In this document: positions 15,475-25,456 of the stretch, piece by piece | How positions within the stretch are numbered: position 1 is the stretch's first letter | Layout of the letters: the number at the start of each line of letters is the position of its first letter | Assembly: GCA_965218715.1 (NCBI GenBank) | Contig: CBDCLY010000033.1 | Location: forward strand, 62,001-126,000 | DNA: 64,000 nt | Source of the DNA: CBDCLY01 sp965218715 | GTDB lineage: Bacteria > Bacteroidota > Bacteroidia > Flavobacteriales_E > Vicingaceae | Direction: 5' to 3' | The notes under the pieces: generated by a model | What the model saw: only the letters and a program-made list of their open reading frames with translations | Database searches by the model: none | Told to the model about the DNA's origin: nothing | Position numbers and translations under genes: made by a program

Positions 15475-17295
15475 ATGAAAAGCCTAGTTAAAGTTTTACA
15501 ATACATTAAGCCTTATAAATTTTACGCATTAATAAGTGTAGGGTCCAACTTGCTTTCTGTGGTTTTTCATTTGTTATCCTTATTGGTGCTGATTCCATTT
15601 TTAAAACTCCTTTTCATGGGAGGAATGGCAGTAACGGAGAAGCCTGAGTTTGCTTTGACCTCCGATTATGTTTCAGATTTTATAAAATATCAAATGCATC
15701 CTTTTGTTGAACAGCACGGCCAACAAGGTGGCTTGTACTATTTATGCATTGCTGTTGGAGTTTTATTTTTTGCAAAAAATTTGTTTCGTTATTCAGCAAA
15801 ATTTTTCTTGGCACCTATTCGAAGTGGAGTGGTTAGAGACATCAGACGAGATGTTTTTTCTAAAATATTGGCTTTGCCTCTTTCCTTTTTTTCTGAAGAG
15901 AAAAAGGGTGACATCATCAGCAGAATTACAGGAGATGTTCAGGAGATTGAATGGTCCATCATGAATTCTTTGGAGATGTTGTTTAGAGATCCTCTTTCAA
16001 TTATTCTGTCCTTGGTTTTTATGATTAGCATCAATGCAGAATTAACCTTGTTTTCTTTTATTCTCTTGCCAATAAGTGGTTTAATCATTGGAAGAATTGG
16101 TAAAAGTCTTAAGAAGACCTCATCTAAGCTCCAAATAAGAATGGGGGAGCTATTGTCTACTGTTGAAGAAACGCTAACTGGTTTAAGAATTATCAAGGCC
16201 TTTAATGCTGAAAAAGCAACCGATAATAAGTTTGCGGGAGTGAATGAGATTTATAGGACAACCATGTTGAGAATGTTCCGTAAAAGAGATCTTGCCTCCC
16301 CAGTAAGTGAGTTTTTAGGCTCCTTGATTATGGTAGTGCTGCTCTGGTATGGAGGAGCGATGGTAATAGATCCTGCGGTAGATTTTAATGCTGAGGAATT
16401 TATCGCCTACATTGCTATGTTTTCTCAACTATTAAATCCAGCTAAATCCCTGTCGACTGCCTACTACAATATTCAAAAAGGGGCAGCTTCCACTGAAAGA
16501 ATCGATGCGATCCTTTCGGCAGATAATGTTGTTAAAGAGATAGAACAGCCAGTATCCATTGCAAATTTTGAAGATGAAATAAAATACGAAGGCCTTAGTT
16601 TTTCCTATGGACATGAAGAGGTCTTGTCTAATATTAACCTCAATATCAAGAAGGGAAAAACCATTGCCTTGGTTGGTCCATCAGGTGGCGGTAAATCTAC
16701 TTTGGTCGACCTTTTACCAAGATTTTATGATCCACAAAATGGAGAAATTAGCTTAGATGGCAAACCTCTTCGTTCCTTAAAAATTAAAGACTTAAGGGCA
16801 TTAATGGGAATAGTTTCTCAGCATTCAATTTTATTCAATGACACGGTCTTTAATAACATCGCATTAGGAATAGAAAACCCAAGTCATGATAAAATAGTAG
16901 AAGCTGCAAAAATTGCCAATGCTCATGAGTTCATCGAGAAATTACCTGAGGGCTACCAAACAAATATTGGAGATAGTGGTGGTAAACTATCAGGTGGACA
17001 ACGCCAGCGGTTAAGTATCGCTAGAGCAGTGTTAAAAAATCCTCCAATAATGATATTGGATGAGGCAACTTCAGCATTGGATACAGAATCTGAGAAACTT
17101 GTACAAGAAGCCTTGTATAAGTTAATGGAAAATAGAACTTCTGTTGTCATTGCTCATCGATTGTCTACCATCCAACATGCTGATGAAATCGTAGTTATTG
17201 ATGACGGGAAAATTGCAGAACGTGGCCGCCATGAAGAGCTCATAGCCCAAAATGGGGTGTACAAAAAACTGACCGATTTACAGACCTTTTCTTAA
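15475..17295 (+). CDS. ABC transporter, fused permease/ATPase (MsbA-like)
   Basis: The 606-residue half-transporter has an N-terminal six-helix membrane domain (about residues 1-330) and a C-terminal ATPase. The ATPase shows Walker A GPSGGGKST near 402, Q-loop GIVSQHSILFND, signature LSGGQRQRLSIARAV near 505, Walker B IMILDEATSALD near 525 and the H-loop VIAHRLS. It should work as a homodimer in the inner membrane. The closest well-known relative is the lipid A flippase MsbA, but drug or glycolipid exporters look the same at this level. It shares an operon with the upstream glycosyltransferase and ends 4 nt into the convergent hflX. Confidence 0.9.
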   Translation: MKSLVKVLQYIKPYKFYALISVGSNLLSVVFHLLSLLVLIPFLKLLFMGGMAVTEKPEFALTSDYVSDFIKYQMHPFVEQHGQQGGLYYLCIAVGVLFFAKNLFRYSAKFFLAPIRSGVVRDIRRDVFSKILALPLSFFSEEKKGDIISRITGDVQEIEWSIMNSLEMLFRDPLSIILSLVFMISINAELTLFSFILLPISGLIIGRIGKSLKKTSSKLQIRMGELLSTVEETLTGLRIIKAFNAEKATDNKFAGVNEIYRTTMLRMFRKRDLASPVSEFLGSLIMVVLLWYGGAMVIDPAVDFNAEEFIAYIAMFSQLLNPAKSLSTAYYNIQKGAASTERIDAILSADNVVKEIEQPVSIANFEDEIKYEGLSFSYGHEEVLSNINLNIKKGKTIALVGPSGGGKSTLVDLLPRFYDPQNGEISLDGKPLRSLKIKDLRALMGIVSQHSILFNDTVFNNIALGIENPSHDKIVEAAKIANAHEFIEKLPEGYQTNIGDSGGKLSGGQRQRLSIARAVLKNPPIMILDEATSALDTESEKLVQEALYKLMENRTSVVIAHRLSTIQHADEIVVIDDGKIAERGRHEELIAQNGVYKKLTDLQTFS

Positions 17296-18485
17296 TACAA
17301 CATCCTGTGAGGATAGATTTTTAAATGAAGCGCTTTAATTTCTTCATATAATAAATCCCTCAATGCATCAATATTTACTTTCTTCCCTGCAGAAATGAAT
17401 AAACATGGAAAGTTCTCCTTGGCCATCCACGTGTTCTTTAAATCATCTAAACTTAAATTCTCTTTTGTTTCTGGACTAAGGTCATCAGGGTCCTTTTTAA
17501 TGTAGCTAAATGCATCTATTTTATTAAAAAGCATAATGATAGGCTTATCACTTGCTCCAATATCTTGCAACGTTTCATTTACGGTTGCAATCTGTTCTTC
17601 AAAGTTAGGGTGAGCAATGTCTACAACATGAATCAAAAGGTCTGCTTCTCTTACCTCATCTAATGTTGATTTAAACGAATCAACCAAATGGTGTGGTAAC
17701 TTCCTAATGAATCCAACAGTATCAGACAAAAGAAAGGGAAGGTTAACAACAACAATCTTTCTAACAGTAGTATCTAGTGTGGCAAAAAGCTTGTTTTCTG
17801 CAAAAACAGTAGAGTTAGAAAGCAGGTTCATTATCGTGGATTTTCCAACATTGGTATACCCGACTAATGCTGCTCTAATCATTTGTTGCCGCCCTTTTCT
17901 TTGGGTCTCTTTCTGCTTATCAATTTTCTGAAGCTTAGTTTTCAATAGGGCAATTTTATCCCTAATGATTCTTCTATCCGTTTCAATCTCAGTTTCACCT
18001 GGACCCCTCATTCCAATTCCACCTTTTTGCCTAGAAAGGTGCGTCCACATTCTTGTTAGTCGAGGAAGTAAGTATTCATATTGAGCTAGTTCAACTTGTG
18101 TTTTAGCAGCTGCGGTTCTGGCTCTTTTTGCAAAAATGTCGAGTATCAAATTGCTTCTATCCAACACCTTAGTTTCCTTCAAGGCATTTTCTATGTTCCT
18201 AGTTTGAGAAGGACTCAGTTCATCATCAAAAATGACCAATTGAATGTCATTTTCTTTTATGTAGGTAATAATCTCCTGCAGCTTGCCAGTACCAACAAAT
18301 GTTTTTGGGTGTGGATTGCTTAATTTCTGAGTAAAGCGCTTTACAGTGATGGCTCCAGCAGTTTCTGCAAGAAATGCTAGCTCATCAAGATATTCTTCAA
18401 CTTGTTTCTCGTTCTGGTCTTGGGTGATTACCCCAACCAAAATGGCTAATTCATCTTTGGGGTCACTACTTAATTGGTGGTGCAT
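17292..18485 (-). CDS. hflX: GTPase HflX
   Basis: HflX is a ribosome-associated GTPase that can split stalled or hibernating ribosomes. The 397-residue protein has the N-terminal HflX domain (about 1-190) with the signature GGIGMRGPGETEIETDRR near residue 154. The G domain follows: VGYTNVGKSTIMNLL near 206, DTVGFIRKLPHHLVDSFKST near 251, HVVDIAHP near 290 and the NKID motif near 325. It lies 9 nt downstream of the small membrane-protein gene on the same strand and is probably co-transcribed with it. Confidence 0.95.
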   Translation of the reverse strand: MHHQLSSDPKDELAILVGVITQDQNEKQVEEYLDELAFLAETAGAITVKRFTQKLSNPHPKTFVGTGKLQEIITYIKENDIQLVIFDDELSPSQTRNIENALKETKVLDRSNLILDIFAKRARTAAAKTQVELAQYEYLLPRLTRMWTHLSRQKGGIGMRGPGETEIETDRRIIRDKIALLKTKLQKIDKQKETQRKGRQQMIRAALVGYTNVGKSTIMNLLSNSTVFAENKLFATLDTTVRKIVVVNLPFLLSDTVGFIRKLPHHLVDSFKSTLDEVREADLLIHVVDIAHPNFEEQIATVNETLQDIGASDKPIIMLFNKIDAFSYIKKDPDDLSPETKENLSLDDLKNTWMAKENFPCLFISAGKKVNIDALRDLLYEEIKALHLKIYPHRMLY

Positions 18486-18494
18486 ATAGAAAAG

Positions 18495-18947
18495 TTAAAA
18501 CCAGGCTCTTGAAATTTCAGACCATGGCCATGGAATTGCTGAGAATATTGAAACAGTTGCCAACAGGAAAAAGACAGCTTGTCGCCTAAATTTTCCTGAA
18601 TCAGTTTTAGCTTTCTTGGCCATTATTCGGCCTAAAGTAATTAGAATGATTCCCAAAACCATTGCAGTCATGTGCTCAACTCCCCAAAAGCGCAATTGAT
18701 CATTTTTCATTGAATTGGCAAAGTCAGCCATTGCTGTTTCAACAATAGGGCTAATGAAATATAAACCAAAGCCAAGTAAGAGCTGAATGTGGGCGGCAAT
18801 GAATAAGAATAGACTTAGTTTATCGTCTTGTTTCTGATAAGACTTTTTACCAAGCCAGCCCATAAACGACATCAAAAGGTTGATCAACAATAGGATAACA
18901 ATTATGTATCTGAAAAGATTATGGGTATGAAGCAGACCTGTGTACAT
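18495..18947 (-). CDS. Four-helix membrane protein with conserved-looking histidines (cytochrome b-like, function unknown)
   Basis: The 150-residue protein has four predicted membrane helices: about 10-33, 47-67, 88-107 and 121-140. Histidines lie at the start of helix 1 (H7 and H9), in helix 2 (AAHIQLLLGFGLYF) and before helix 3 (FWGVEHMTAM). These could bind heme b, and similar Bacteroidota proteins are often labelled cytochrome b, but no biochemical role is known to me. It precedes hflX by 9 nt. No clear promoter box was found upstream. Confidence 0.65.
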   Translation of the reverse strand: MYTGLLHTHNLFRYIIVILLLINLLMSFMGWLGKKSYQKQDDKLSLFLFIAAHIQLLLGFGLYFISPIVETAMADFANSMKNDQLRFWGVEHMTAMVLGIILITLGRIMAKKAKTDSGKFRRQAVFFLLATVSIFSAIPWPWSEISRAWF

Positions 18948-19006
18948 GGATATTTTTTTGTAAAGATATAAAAAACCAAAGCCTTAAGTGAGGTGCATTG
19001 TTTTGG

Positions 19007-19014
19007 TATTTTTG
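19007..19014 (+). promoter_or_regulatory. Bacteroidota -7 box of the amidohydrolase pair (TATTTTTG)
   Basis: TATTTTTG is a perfect TAnnTTTG match ending 5 nt before the ATG at 19019 (20 nt before a second in-frame ATG at 19034). It supports a start at 19019 or 19034 and argues against the longer reading frame from 18998. Confidence 0.5.
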
Positions 19015-19018
19015 CCAA

Positions 19019-22000
19019 ATGAGATTAAGTGCGATGTACCTCCTATTGATGCAATTGTTTTTTGTTTCAACTTATGGTCAAACATGGAAGCCTCAGAATG
19101 GCTCTTTCGAGTCAAATGACCACGTAAAGGCTTTTGTTAATGCTAACATATACCTTGAAAAAAACAAACAGCTCAAGGGTGCCACATTAATTATTAAGGG
19201 AAATAGGATAATAGCTGTTGGTGATGACATAGCAATTCCTATAGGTGCCCTTGAAATTGACCTCAATGGAAAATGGGTTTACCCTTCCTTCATCGAATTG
19301 CAATCTGATTTTGGTGTAAAACAAGAAAAAAAAGCATCGAATAAAAAGGGGCCTCAATTGGAATCGAATAAGAAGGGACCCTATTATTGGAATGAATCTG
19401 TTAAAGCAGAGCAAGAGGCTTCAAAGCTGTTTCATTTTGATGAAAAAGAAGCGCAAAGATTAAGGGGAATGGGCTTTGGGATTTGTCTATCTCAAGTTAT
19501 GGATGGAGTGATTCGAGGAAAGTCACAACTTTCATCACTCAATGAAAAAAATGAAAAACAAGTAATTTCTTCAAATGCTGGATTTCATTATTCATTTTTT
19601 AAGGGAACATCCAAACAATCCTACCCTAGTTCATTAATGGGGATGATTGCTTTAATCAGGCAAGCCAAATACGATGCTCTTTATTATGAAAATCAATCAA
19701 GCGAATTCAATGCAAGTCTTGAAGCCATTAACTCATCGAAGCCTCTTGCAAAATTTATTAAAGTTGAAAGTACCTTGTCTTTATTCCGCGCATTAAAAAT
19801 TTCAAAAGAATTCGATGAAGATTGGGTGCTTTTTGGAACAGGAAAGGAATACCAACGATTAAAAGAATTAAAATCATCGAATGTAAGTTTGATTGTCCCT
19901 ATAAATTTCCCAAAGCCGTTTGATGTAAGTGATCCCTTTTTAACTAAGGACTTGCCGCTTAGCAAATTAAAGGAATGGGAATTGGCGCCTTATAACCTTA
20001 GTTATCTGAATCAATTTGAAATTCCAAATGCAATTAGTGCCTATAAGGTCAAAAATGCCAATGTGTTTTTTAAAAATTTAAACCTGGCGGTAAAGAATGG
20101 TTTCCCAAAGGAGGAAGCCATTTATTCTTTAACTAAAATGCCAGCAATAATGCTCGGCCTCGACTCTTTAATTGGAAGTATAGAAACAGGAAAACTTGCA
20201 AATTTTTTAATTTTTGATAAAGAGTTGTTCTCAGAAAATGCTCAATTGCTTGAAAATTGGGTAATGGGAGACGTTTATCGATTAAAACCTTTGTCTGCAT
20301 TAAATTTAGAAGGGGACTACAGTTTAAACATCAATAAAAAAGAATTCTATTCGCTAAAGCTAAAATCCAAGAATGGAGGCTACCAAGCGAGCATCTCCTT
20401 TGGAGATCAGGAAAAAGACAGGAAGGTAAAAATAAAACAAGTCGACCAAAGGATTCAATTGCAGTTCATAGATTCCAACCAAACTTCTCGTGAATTAACT
20501 GGAGGGATAAGCGATAAGCAAAGTAGAATCTGGACCGGTAAAACGCGTAAAAATGACCAATGGATAAATTGGGTGGCGGTTAAAAGAGCACAAAAAATGA
20601 AATTGACTCTATAAAAACAAGCGAACTAAAACTAGACACAAGCCTGAAGGTGGCCCCTAAAGTGTTTTATCCTAACATGGCTTATGGTTGGGATTCCATG
20701 CCAAGTGCTCCCAAAGCAATTGTGTTTAGAAATGCAACAATTTGGACCAATGAAGCTGAAGGGATATTAAGAAATTCTGACGTCTTGATTCAAAGGGTAA
20801 GATAAAATACATTGGATACAAATTGAATCTAGGTGTTCTTTTTCCTGAATTGAAAGGAGAAATACTAGAAATTGATGCCAAAGGAAAGCACATTACTTCA
20901 GGAATTATCGATGAACATTCTCACATTGCCATTAGCAGAGGGGTAAACGAATCTGGTCAGGCCATTAGTTCAGAAGTTAATATAGGAGATGTAGTAAACT
21001 CTGATGATATTAATGTGTACCGACAGTTGGCTGGTGGCGTAACTTGTTCTCAATTGTTGCATGGGTCTGGCGAATCCTATCGGTGGACAATCGGCCATCA
21101 TCAAGTTAAAATGGGGTGCCCTGCCAGACAGCATGAAAATAAAAGATGCTACACCATTTATCAAATTTGCTCTTGGCGAAAACGTGAAACAATCCAATTG
21201 GGGAGATAGAAATACCACCCGCTTTCCTCAAACAAGAATGGGGGTAGAGCAAGTCTTTTACGATGCTTTTCATCGAGCTAGAAATTATTCCATGGATTGG
21301 AAGCTTTATGAAGCAAAGACCAAGAAACAAAAGAAAACTAGCTTCCCACCTAGAAGAGACCTAGAATTAGAAGCCTTGGCTCAAATTTTAGATACTCAGC
21401 GATTTGTAACATGTCATTCCTATGTTCAGTCTGAAATAAACATGCTAATGCACGTTGCAGATTCCATGAAATTTAAACTGAACACCTTTACCCACATTTT
21501 GGAAGGTTACAAAGTCGCAGACAAAATGAAGCGTCATGGAGTGGCTGCTTCTACTTTTTCAGATTGGTGGGCATATAAATATGAGGTAAATGATGCCATT
21601 CCTTATAATGGCGCAATCTTGCATAAAATGGGAGTGCTTACAGGGTTCAATTCTGATGATGCAGAAATGGGGAGAAGGTTAAATCAGGAAGCCGCTAAGG
21701 CAGTAAAATATGGTGGCGTTTCACAAGAGGAGGCTTGGAAAATGGTCACTTTAAATCCTGCAAAAATGTTACATCTTGATCAAAAAATGGGAAGTGTAAA
21801 AGTTGGAAAGGATGCAGATTTAGTTGTTTGGAACAACAATCCCCTTTCTATTTATGCCATTGCCGAACAAACTTATATTGATGGGGTCCTGTATTTTGAT
21901 ATCAAGAAGTCGAGAGAATTGCATAAGCGAAATCAAATAGAAAAGGAAAGAATTATCGACCTAATGCTTAATAGTAATACTACGGAGAGAAAAATTCGTT

Positions 22001-22056
22001 CAATCCCAAAAGAAAAATCCATTTTATATGAATGCGAAACCATAGAAGGATTATGA
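19019..22056 (+). pseudogene. Large secreted amidohydrolase family protein, interrupted by three frameshifts as written
   Basis: If three single-base indels are repaired, this is one protein of about 1012 residues with a signal peptide (MYLLLMQLFFVSTYG). The first half resembles an amidohydrolase but lacks an HxH metal motif. The second half is a complete imidazolonepropionase-like domain with SGIIDEHSHIAISRG, the LAGGVT segment, RFPQTRMGVEQVFYDAF and THILEGYKVADKM. The breaks are near 20592-20597 (A run one base short), 20792-20794 (CAAAGGG, one A short) and 21067-21068 (GG, one base extra). Protein similarity continues across each break. The downstream amidohydrolase starts within its stop codon. 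The breaks may be sequencing errors or true decay. Confidence 0.82.
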
Positions 22057-23334
22057 AAAGATTGATATTTATTTTTTGCTTGCTTATTGGATTTGGTTTG
22101 TTGGCACAGACAAATTCTAAATCTATTCTATTGCTAGATGCCACTGCTCATTTAGGAAATGGGGAAGTGATTTCAAGATCAGCGATAGGAATTAAAGACG
22201 CTAAAATTAATTTGGTCTTAAATGCATTTGATATTCGGTTGGATACTGGTCTCTACGATAGCATAATTCACCTGAAGGGGAAGCACATTTACCCAGGATT
22301 CATTGCCCCAAACTCAAGACTGGGCCTTGTAGAGATAGAGGCGGTTAGAGCAACTAGAGACTTCGACGATGTTGGAGATTTTAACCCACATGTACGTTCA
22401 CTTACTGCATATAATACTGAATCTAAAATCACAGCCACAGTTAAATCAAATGGAGTATTAATGGCTCAGGTGAGTCCAAAAGGAGGATTCATTTCGGGAA
22501 GTTCTTCTATATTCAATTTGGATGCCTGGAATTGGGAAGATGCTGTTGCCAAGCCTGATGATGGCATTCACATTAGGTGGCCAATTTCAAGGACTTGGAG
22601 TAGCGATGTGAAGAAACAAAAGGAGGCCGCAGAAAAATACAAAGCAAAATTAATTGAGTTGTCTTCCTTCTTCAATCAATCTTTGGCCTACTTGAAGAAA
22701 TCTGTTCATCTAAATGTCAATTTGCGTTTCGAAGCAATGCGGAAGGTTAATGAAAGAAGGGCGAAAGTGTTTGTACATGTGCATCACGCTAACGAAATTC
22801 GTGATGCATTATACTTCTTTGATGAATATGACCTTGATCTTGTTTTGGTGGGAGCATATGATGCTTGGTTAGTATCAGATATGATTAAGGATAGGGCCAT
22901 TCCTGTTATTCTTCAACGCATACATTCTTTGCCTCGCAACGTTGACGATGAAATTGATCTGCCATTTCGTTTGCCAAAGATTCTTCATGAAGCTGGAATC
23001 ATTGTTTCTTTAGAAAACTCGGGAAGTATGGAAGCTATGGGAACGAGGAATTTACCTTTTTATGCAGGTACTGCCGTAGCTTATGGGGTGGAAAAGGAGC
23101 AAGCCTTAAAAATGATTACACTCAATACCGCTATTGCTTTAGGCATAGATAACAATTATGGCAGCATAGAAAAAGGAAAATTCGCCAACCTATTTATTTC
23201 AAAAAGGTGATGCTTTAGACATGAGAACAAATGCTATTGATTTAGCCTTTATTCATGGAATTAGCATCGATTTAGATAACTCCCAGAAAAAGCTTTTTAG
23301 AAAATACAGTAGAAAGTATGGATTGGATCAGTAG
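22053..23334 (+). CDS. Secreted amidohydrolase family protein, C-terminal frameshift as written
   Basis: The ATG at 22053 overlaps the preceding gene in an ATGA junction and starts a signal peptide (KRLIFIFCLLIGFGLLAQ). The reading frame stops at 23210. After removal of one A in the run 23201-23205, it continues GDALDMRTNAIDLAFIHGIS and further to a TAG at 23332-23334, giving about 426 residues with the expected family C-terminus. The N-terminal metal motif of active amidohydrolases is replaced by YPGFIAPNSRLG, so it may be catalytically inactive or depend on its partner. Pairs of large and small amidohydrolases in this order are known in Bacteroidota; the substrate is unknown (peptides or imides are possible). 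Confidence 0.8.
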
Positions 23335-23354
23335 CTAGAACGGGCAATTCGAAA

Positions 23355-24339
23355 TTAAATAGAATAGCCAAGTTTCTTCCTAACCTTTTCTAGAACAGGT
23401 TTGGCAACTTTTCTAGCCTTAGCCGCACCTTTCTCAAGAAGATCATCAATTTTTTTAGGGTTTTCCATTAATTCCCAATAGTGCTTTCTTTCTTTTTCAT
23501 AGCGCTTAATAATCAGGTCAAATAAAGCTTGCTTGGCATGACCGTAACCATAATTTCCCTCAAGATAGTTTTTACGCATCTGGGATATTTCCTCTTCATT
23601 GCCTAGTAAATTATATAGAGCAAAGACATTACAAGTGTCTGGATTTTTTACTTCTTCTAGTCCTTTGCTGTCCGTCTCAATTTTCATGATCACCTTTCTA
23701 AGCGCTTTGTCCTTGTAGAAAAATGTTGATGTAGTTGTCATAAGTTTTGCTCATTTTTCTGCCATCTAAACCCGGAACAACCATAACTCGCTCATCTATG
23801 AGTGGCTCTGGTAAAACAAAGGTTTCACCATATTTATGATTGAAAGAATTCGCCATATCTCTGGTCATTTCAAGATGTTGCTTTTGGTCTTTTCCAACTG
23901 GAACAAATTCTGCATCATATAAGATGATGTCACAAGCCATCAAGACAGGGTAGTCGAATAAACCTGCATTAACATCGGATAATTGATTTGCTTTATCTTT
24001 AAATGAATGCGCATTAGCCAACATCGGATATGGAGTAAAGCAGTTTAAATACCAAGTTAGTTCGCATACTTCTGGAACATCAGATTGACGATAAAATACA
24101 TTCTTTTCACAATCAAATCCAAAAGCTAGCCAAGCAGCTGCAACAGCATAAACATTGGCAATTCTAGTATCTGCATCTTTTACTGTGGTTAGAGAATGTA
24201 GATCGGCGATGAAAAAAAACGCTTCATTTTCAGCTTTCTTAGAAAGTGCAATTCCAGGCTCTATTGCCCCTAATATATTTCCCAAATGCACTTCTCCTCT
24301 GCTACCTGAGCTTTGTATTCCTGTAAGTATTCTAGCCAT
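23355..24339 (-). CDS. trpS: Tryptophanyl-tRNA synthetase, single frameshift as written
   Basis: TrpS charges tRNA-Trp and is essential. The first 200 residues (24339 down to about 23712) carry GSRGEVHLGNILGA, the class I HIGH-type signature, and GLDGRKMSKTYDNYINIF, the KMSKS-type signature. The frame then breaks. A second frame continues DKALRKVIMKIETDSKG to the normal C-terminus at 23355. Removing one C from the CC at 23711-23712 joins both into a 327-residue enzyme of normal length. Because the gene should be indispensable and both halves are well conserved, a sequence error is more likely than a pseudogene. It has its own divergent promoter box. Confidence 0.9.
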
Positions 24340-24343
24340 GGTT

Positions 24344-24351
24344 CAAAAATA
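24344..24351 (-). promoter_or_regulatory. Bacteroidota -7 box of trpS (TATTTTTG)
   Basis: The minus strand reads TATTTTTG and ends 5 nt before the trpS ATG. A second, oppositely oriented TATTTTTG for the acyltransferase lies 11 nt away, so the two genes have back-to-back promoters and very short or absent leaders. Confidence 0.55.
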
Positions 24352-24362
24352 CAAATTTGTCC

Positions 24363-24370
24363 TATTTTTG
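24363..24370 (+). promoter_or_regulatory. Bacteroidota -7 box of the acyltransferase-gatC operon (TATTTTTG)
   Basis: TATTTTTG is a perfect consensus match ending 6 nt before the ATG at 24376. It excludes the longer frame that begins at 24313 inside trpS and predicts a leaderless transcript. Confidence 0.55.
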
Positions 24371-24375
24371 AAGCC

Positions 24376-25104
24376 ATGAAGTATTTGAAAGGCTTGTTTG
24401 TAAATGCGTGGAAAATCTACTTCTTTTTGGTAGTTCTGTTAAGTTTAATCCTGCTCTATCCACTTTACTTTATTCTGTTAAGAAAAGAGGCCTACTTCGG
24501 TGCTGGTTTCCGATTGATTAGAGTTCATGCTAGGTTTATTTTAATAATGATTGGTGTGATCCCCAAAAGGATAGGGACGCCACCACCTAATAACCAATCC
24601 TATATATATTGTCCGAACCATAGTTCTTATTTGGATATTCTTCTTTTATATGCTTGCATGCCTAACTATTTTGTGTTTCTCGGAAAAAAAGAATTAGGGG
24701 AAGTACCCGTTTTTAATATATTTTTTAAAAGGATGAACATTTTAATTGACCGAAGCAACCCTAAAGCCTCGCACAATAGCATTATGCGTGTATTAAAGCT
24801 AATGGGAAAAGGAGGGAGTGTTGTGATTTTTCCTGAAGGAACAATACCTATTTCCGCACCTGAAATGAAGGCATTTAAAAATGGGGCATTCCGAGTTGCT
24901 TTAGAATGCAAAGCCCCAATTGTTCCCATATCATTCCCAAACAATGCAAATTTACTAGAGGATTCTTGGTCATTTTTTGCTAAAGCTGGGCCAGGTAGAG
25001 CAAGAATGTTAATTCATGATGCCATCAATTTAGATGAATTGGGAGAACAAGATTTAATATCTTTGCGAGAGAAAACAAGGGAAATCATTCAATCTGGATT
25101 GTAA
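24376..25104 (+). CDS. plsC: 1-acyl-sn-glycerol-3-phosphate acyltransferase (PlsC family)
   Basis: From the ATG at 24376 the protein has 242 residues. It starts with one or two membrane helices (ENAWKIYFF-like segment to YPLYFILL, about residues 10-35). The acyltransferase motifs follow: NHSSYLDILLLY (HxxxxD), NILIDRSNPKASHNS, VVIFPEGTIP (FPEG) and APIVPISF. The enzyme makes phosphatidic acid from lysophosphatidic acid at the inner membrane. Family relatives can act on other acceptors such as ornithine lipids, so the substrate is by similarity. gatC follows after one base, an operon. Confidence 0.9.
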   Translation: MKYLKGLFVNAWKIYFFLVVLLSLILLYPLYFILLRKEAYFGAGFRLIRVHARFILIMIGVIPKRIGTPPPNNQSYIYCPNHSSYLDILLLYACMPNYFVFLGKKELGEVPVFNIFFKRMNILIDRSNPKASHNSIMRVLKLMGKGGSVVIFPEGTIPISAPEMKAFKNGAFRVALECKAPIVPISFPNNANLLEDSWSFFAKAGPGRARMLIHDAINLDELGEQDLISLREKTREIIQSGL

Positions 25105-25105
25105 A

Positions 25106-25396
25106 ATGAGTGTTGATATTAAAACTGTGGAAAAAATTGCTGAATTAGCGAAGTTAAGTTTCGATGAATCCGGCAAAGAAAAAATGCAAAAAGACATGAA
25201 TAAGATGTTAGATTTTGTTTCTCAACTTCAAGAAGTGGATACCGAGGGAGTTGAACCTTTGATTTACATGTTGGATGAAAAAGCAATCCTAAGGGAAGAT
25301 GTTGTTCAGCAAGACATTAGTCAACAAGAAGCCTTAAAAAATGCGCCTCTTAAAGATTCTGATTTCATTAAAGTTCCTACCGTATTGAAACGATAA
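25106..25396 (+). CDS. gatC: Aspartyl/glutamyl-tRNA amidotransferase subunit C
   Basis: The 96-residue protein has the typical GatC pattern VEKIAELAKLSFDESGKEKM, then MLDFVSQLQEVDTEGVEPL near residues 33-51 and LREDVV near 62. GatC bridges GatA and GatB in the complex that amidates misacylated Glu-tRNA-Gln or Asp-tRNA-Asn. Neither gatA nor gatB is nearby. It lies one base after plsC and is followed by a strong bidirectional terminator. Confidence 0.93.
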   Translation: MSVDIKTVEKIAELAKLSFDESGKEKMQKDMNKMLDFVSQLQEVDTEGVEPLIYMLDEKAILREDVVQQDISQQEALKNAPLKDSDFIKVPTVLKR

Positions 25397-25405
25397 AATT
25401 TGAGC

Positions 25406-25443
25406 AAAAAAAAAGCCGTGAGATTTCTCACGGCTTTTTTTTT
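25406..25443. terminator. Bidirectional intrinsic terminator between gatC and the SGNH hydrolase
   Basis: An A run (25406-25414) precedes GCCGTGAG (25415-25422), a four-base loop and CTCACGGC (25427-25434), followed by a T run to 25443. The GC-rich 8-bp stem, extended by the A/T runs, can terminate the convergent plus-strand gatC and minus-strand SGNH transcripts. Confidence 0.93.
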
Positions 25444-25456
25444 GCATTTTATTCTC

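Noticed and set aside
20592..20614. Programmed -1 frameshifting at the A-run in the large amidohydrolase
   Set aside because: The sequence is not a canonical slippery heptamer, no clear stimulatory structure follows, and four further unrelated shifts lie nearby, so random indels are more likely.
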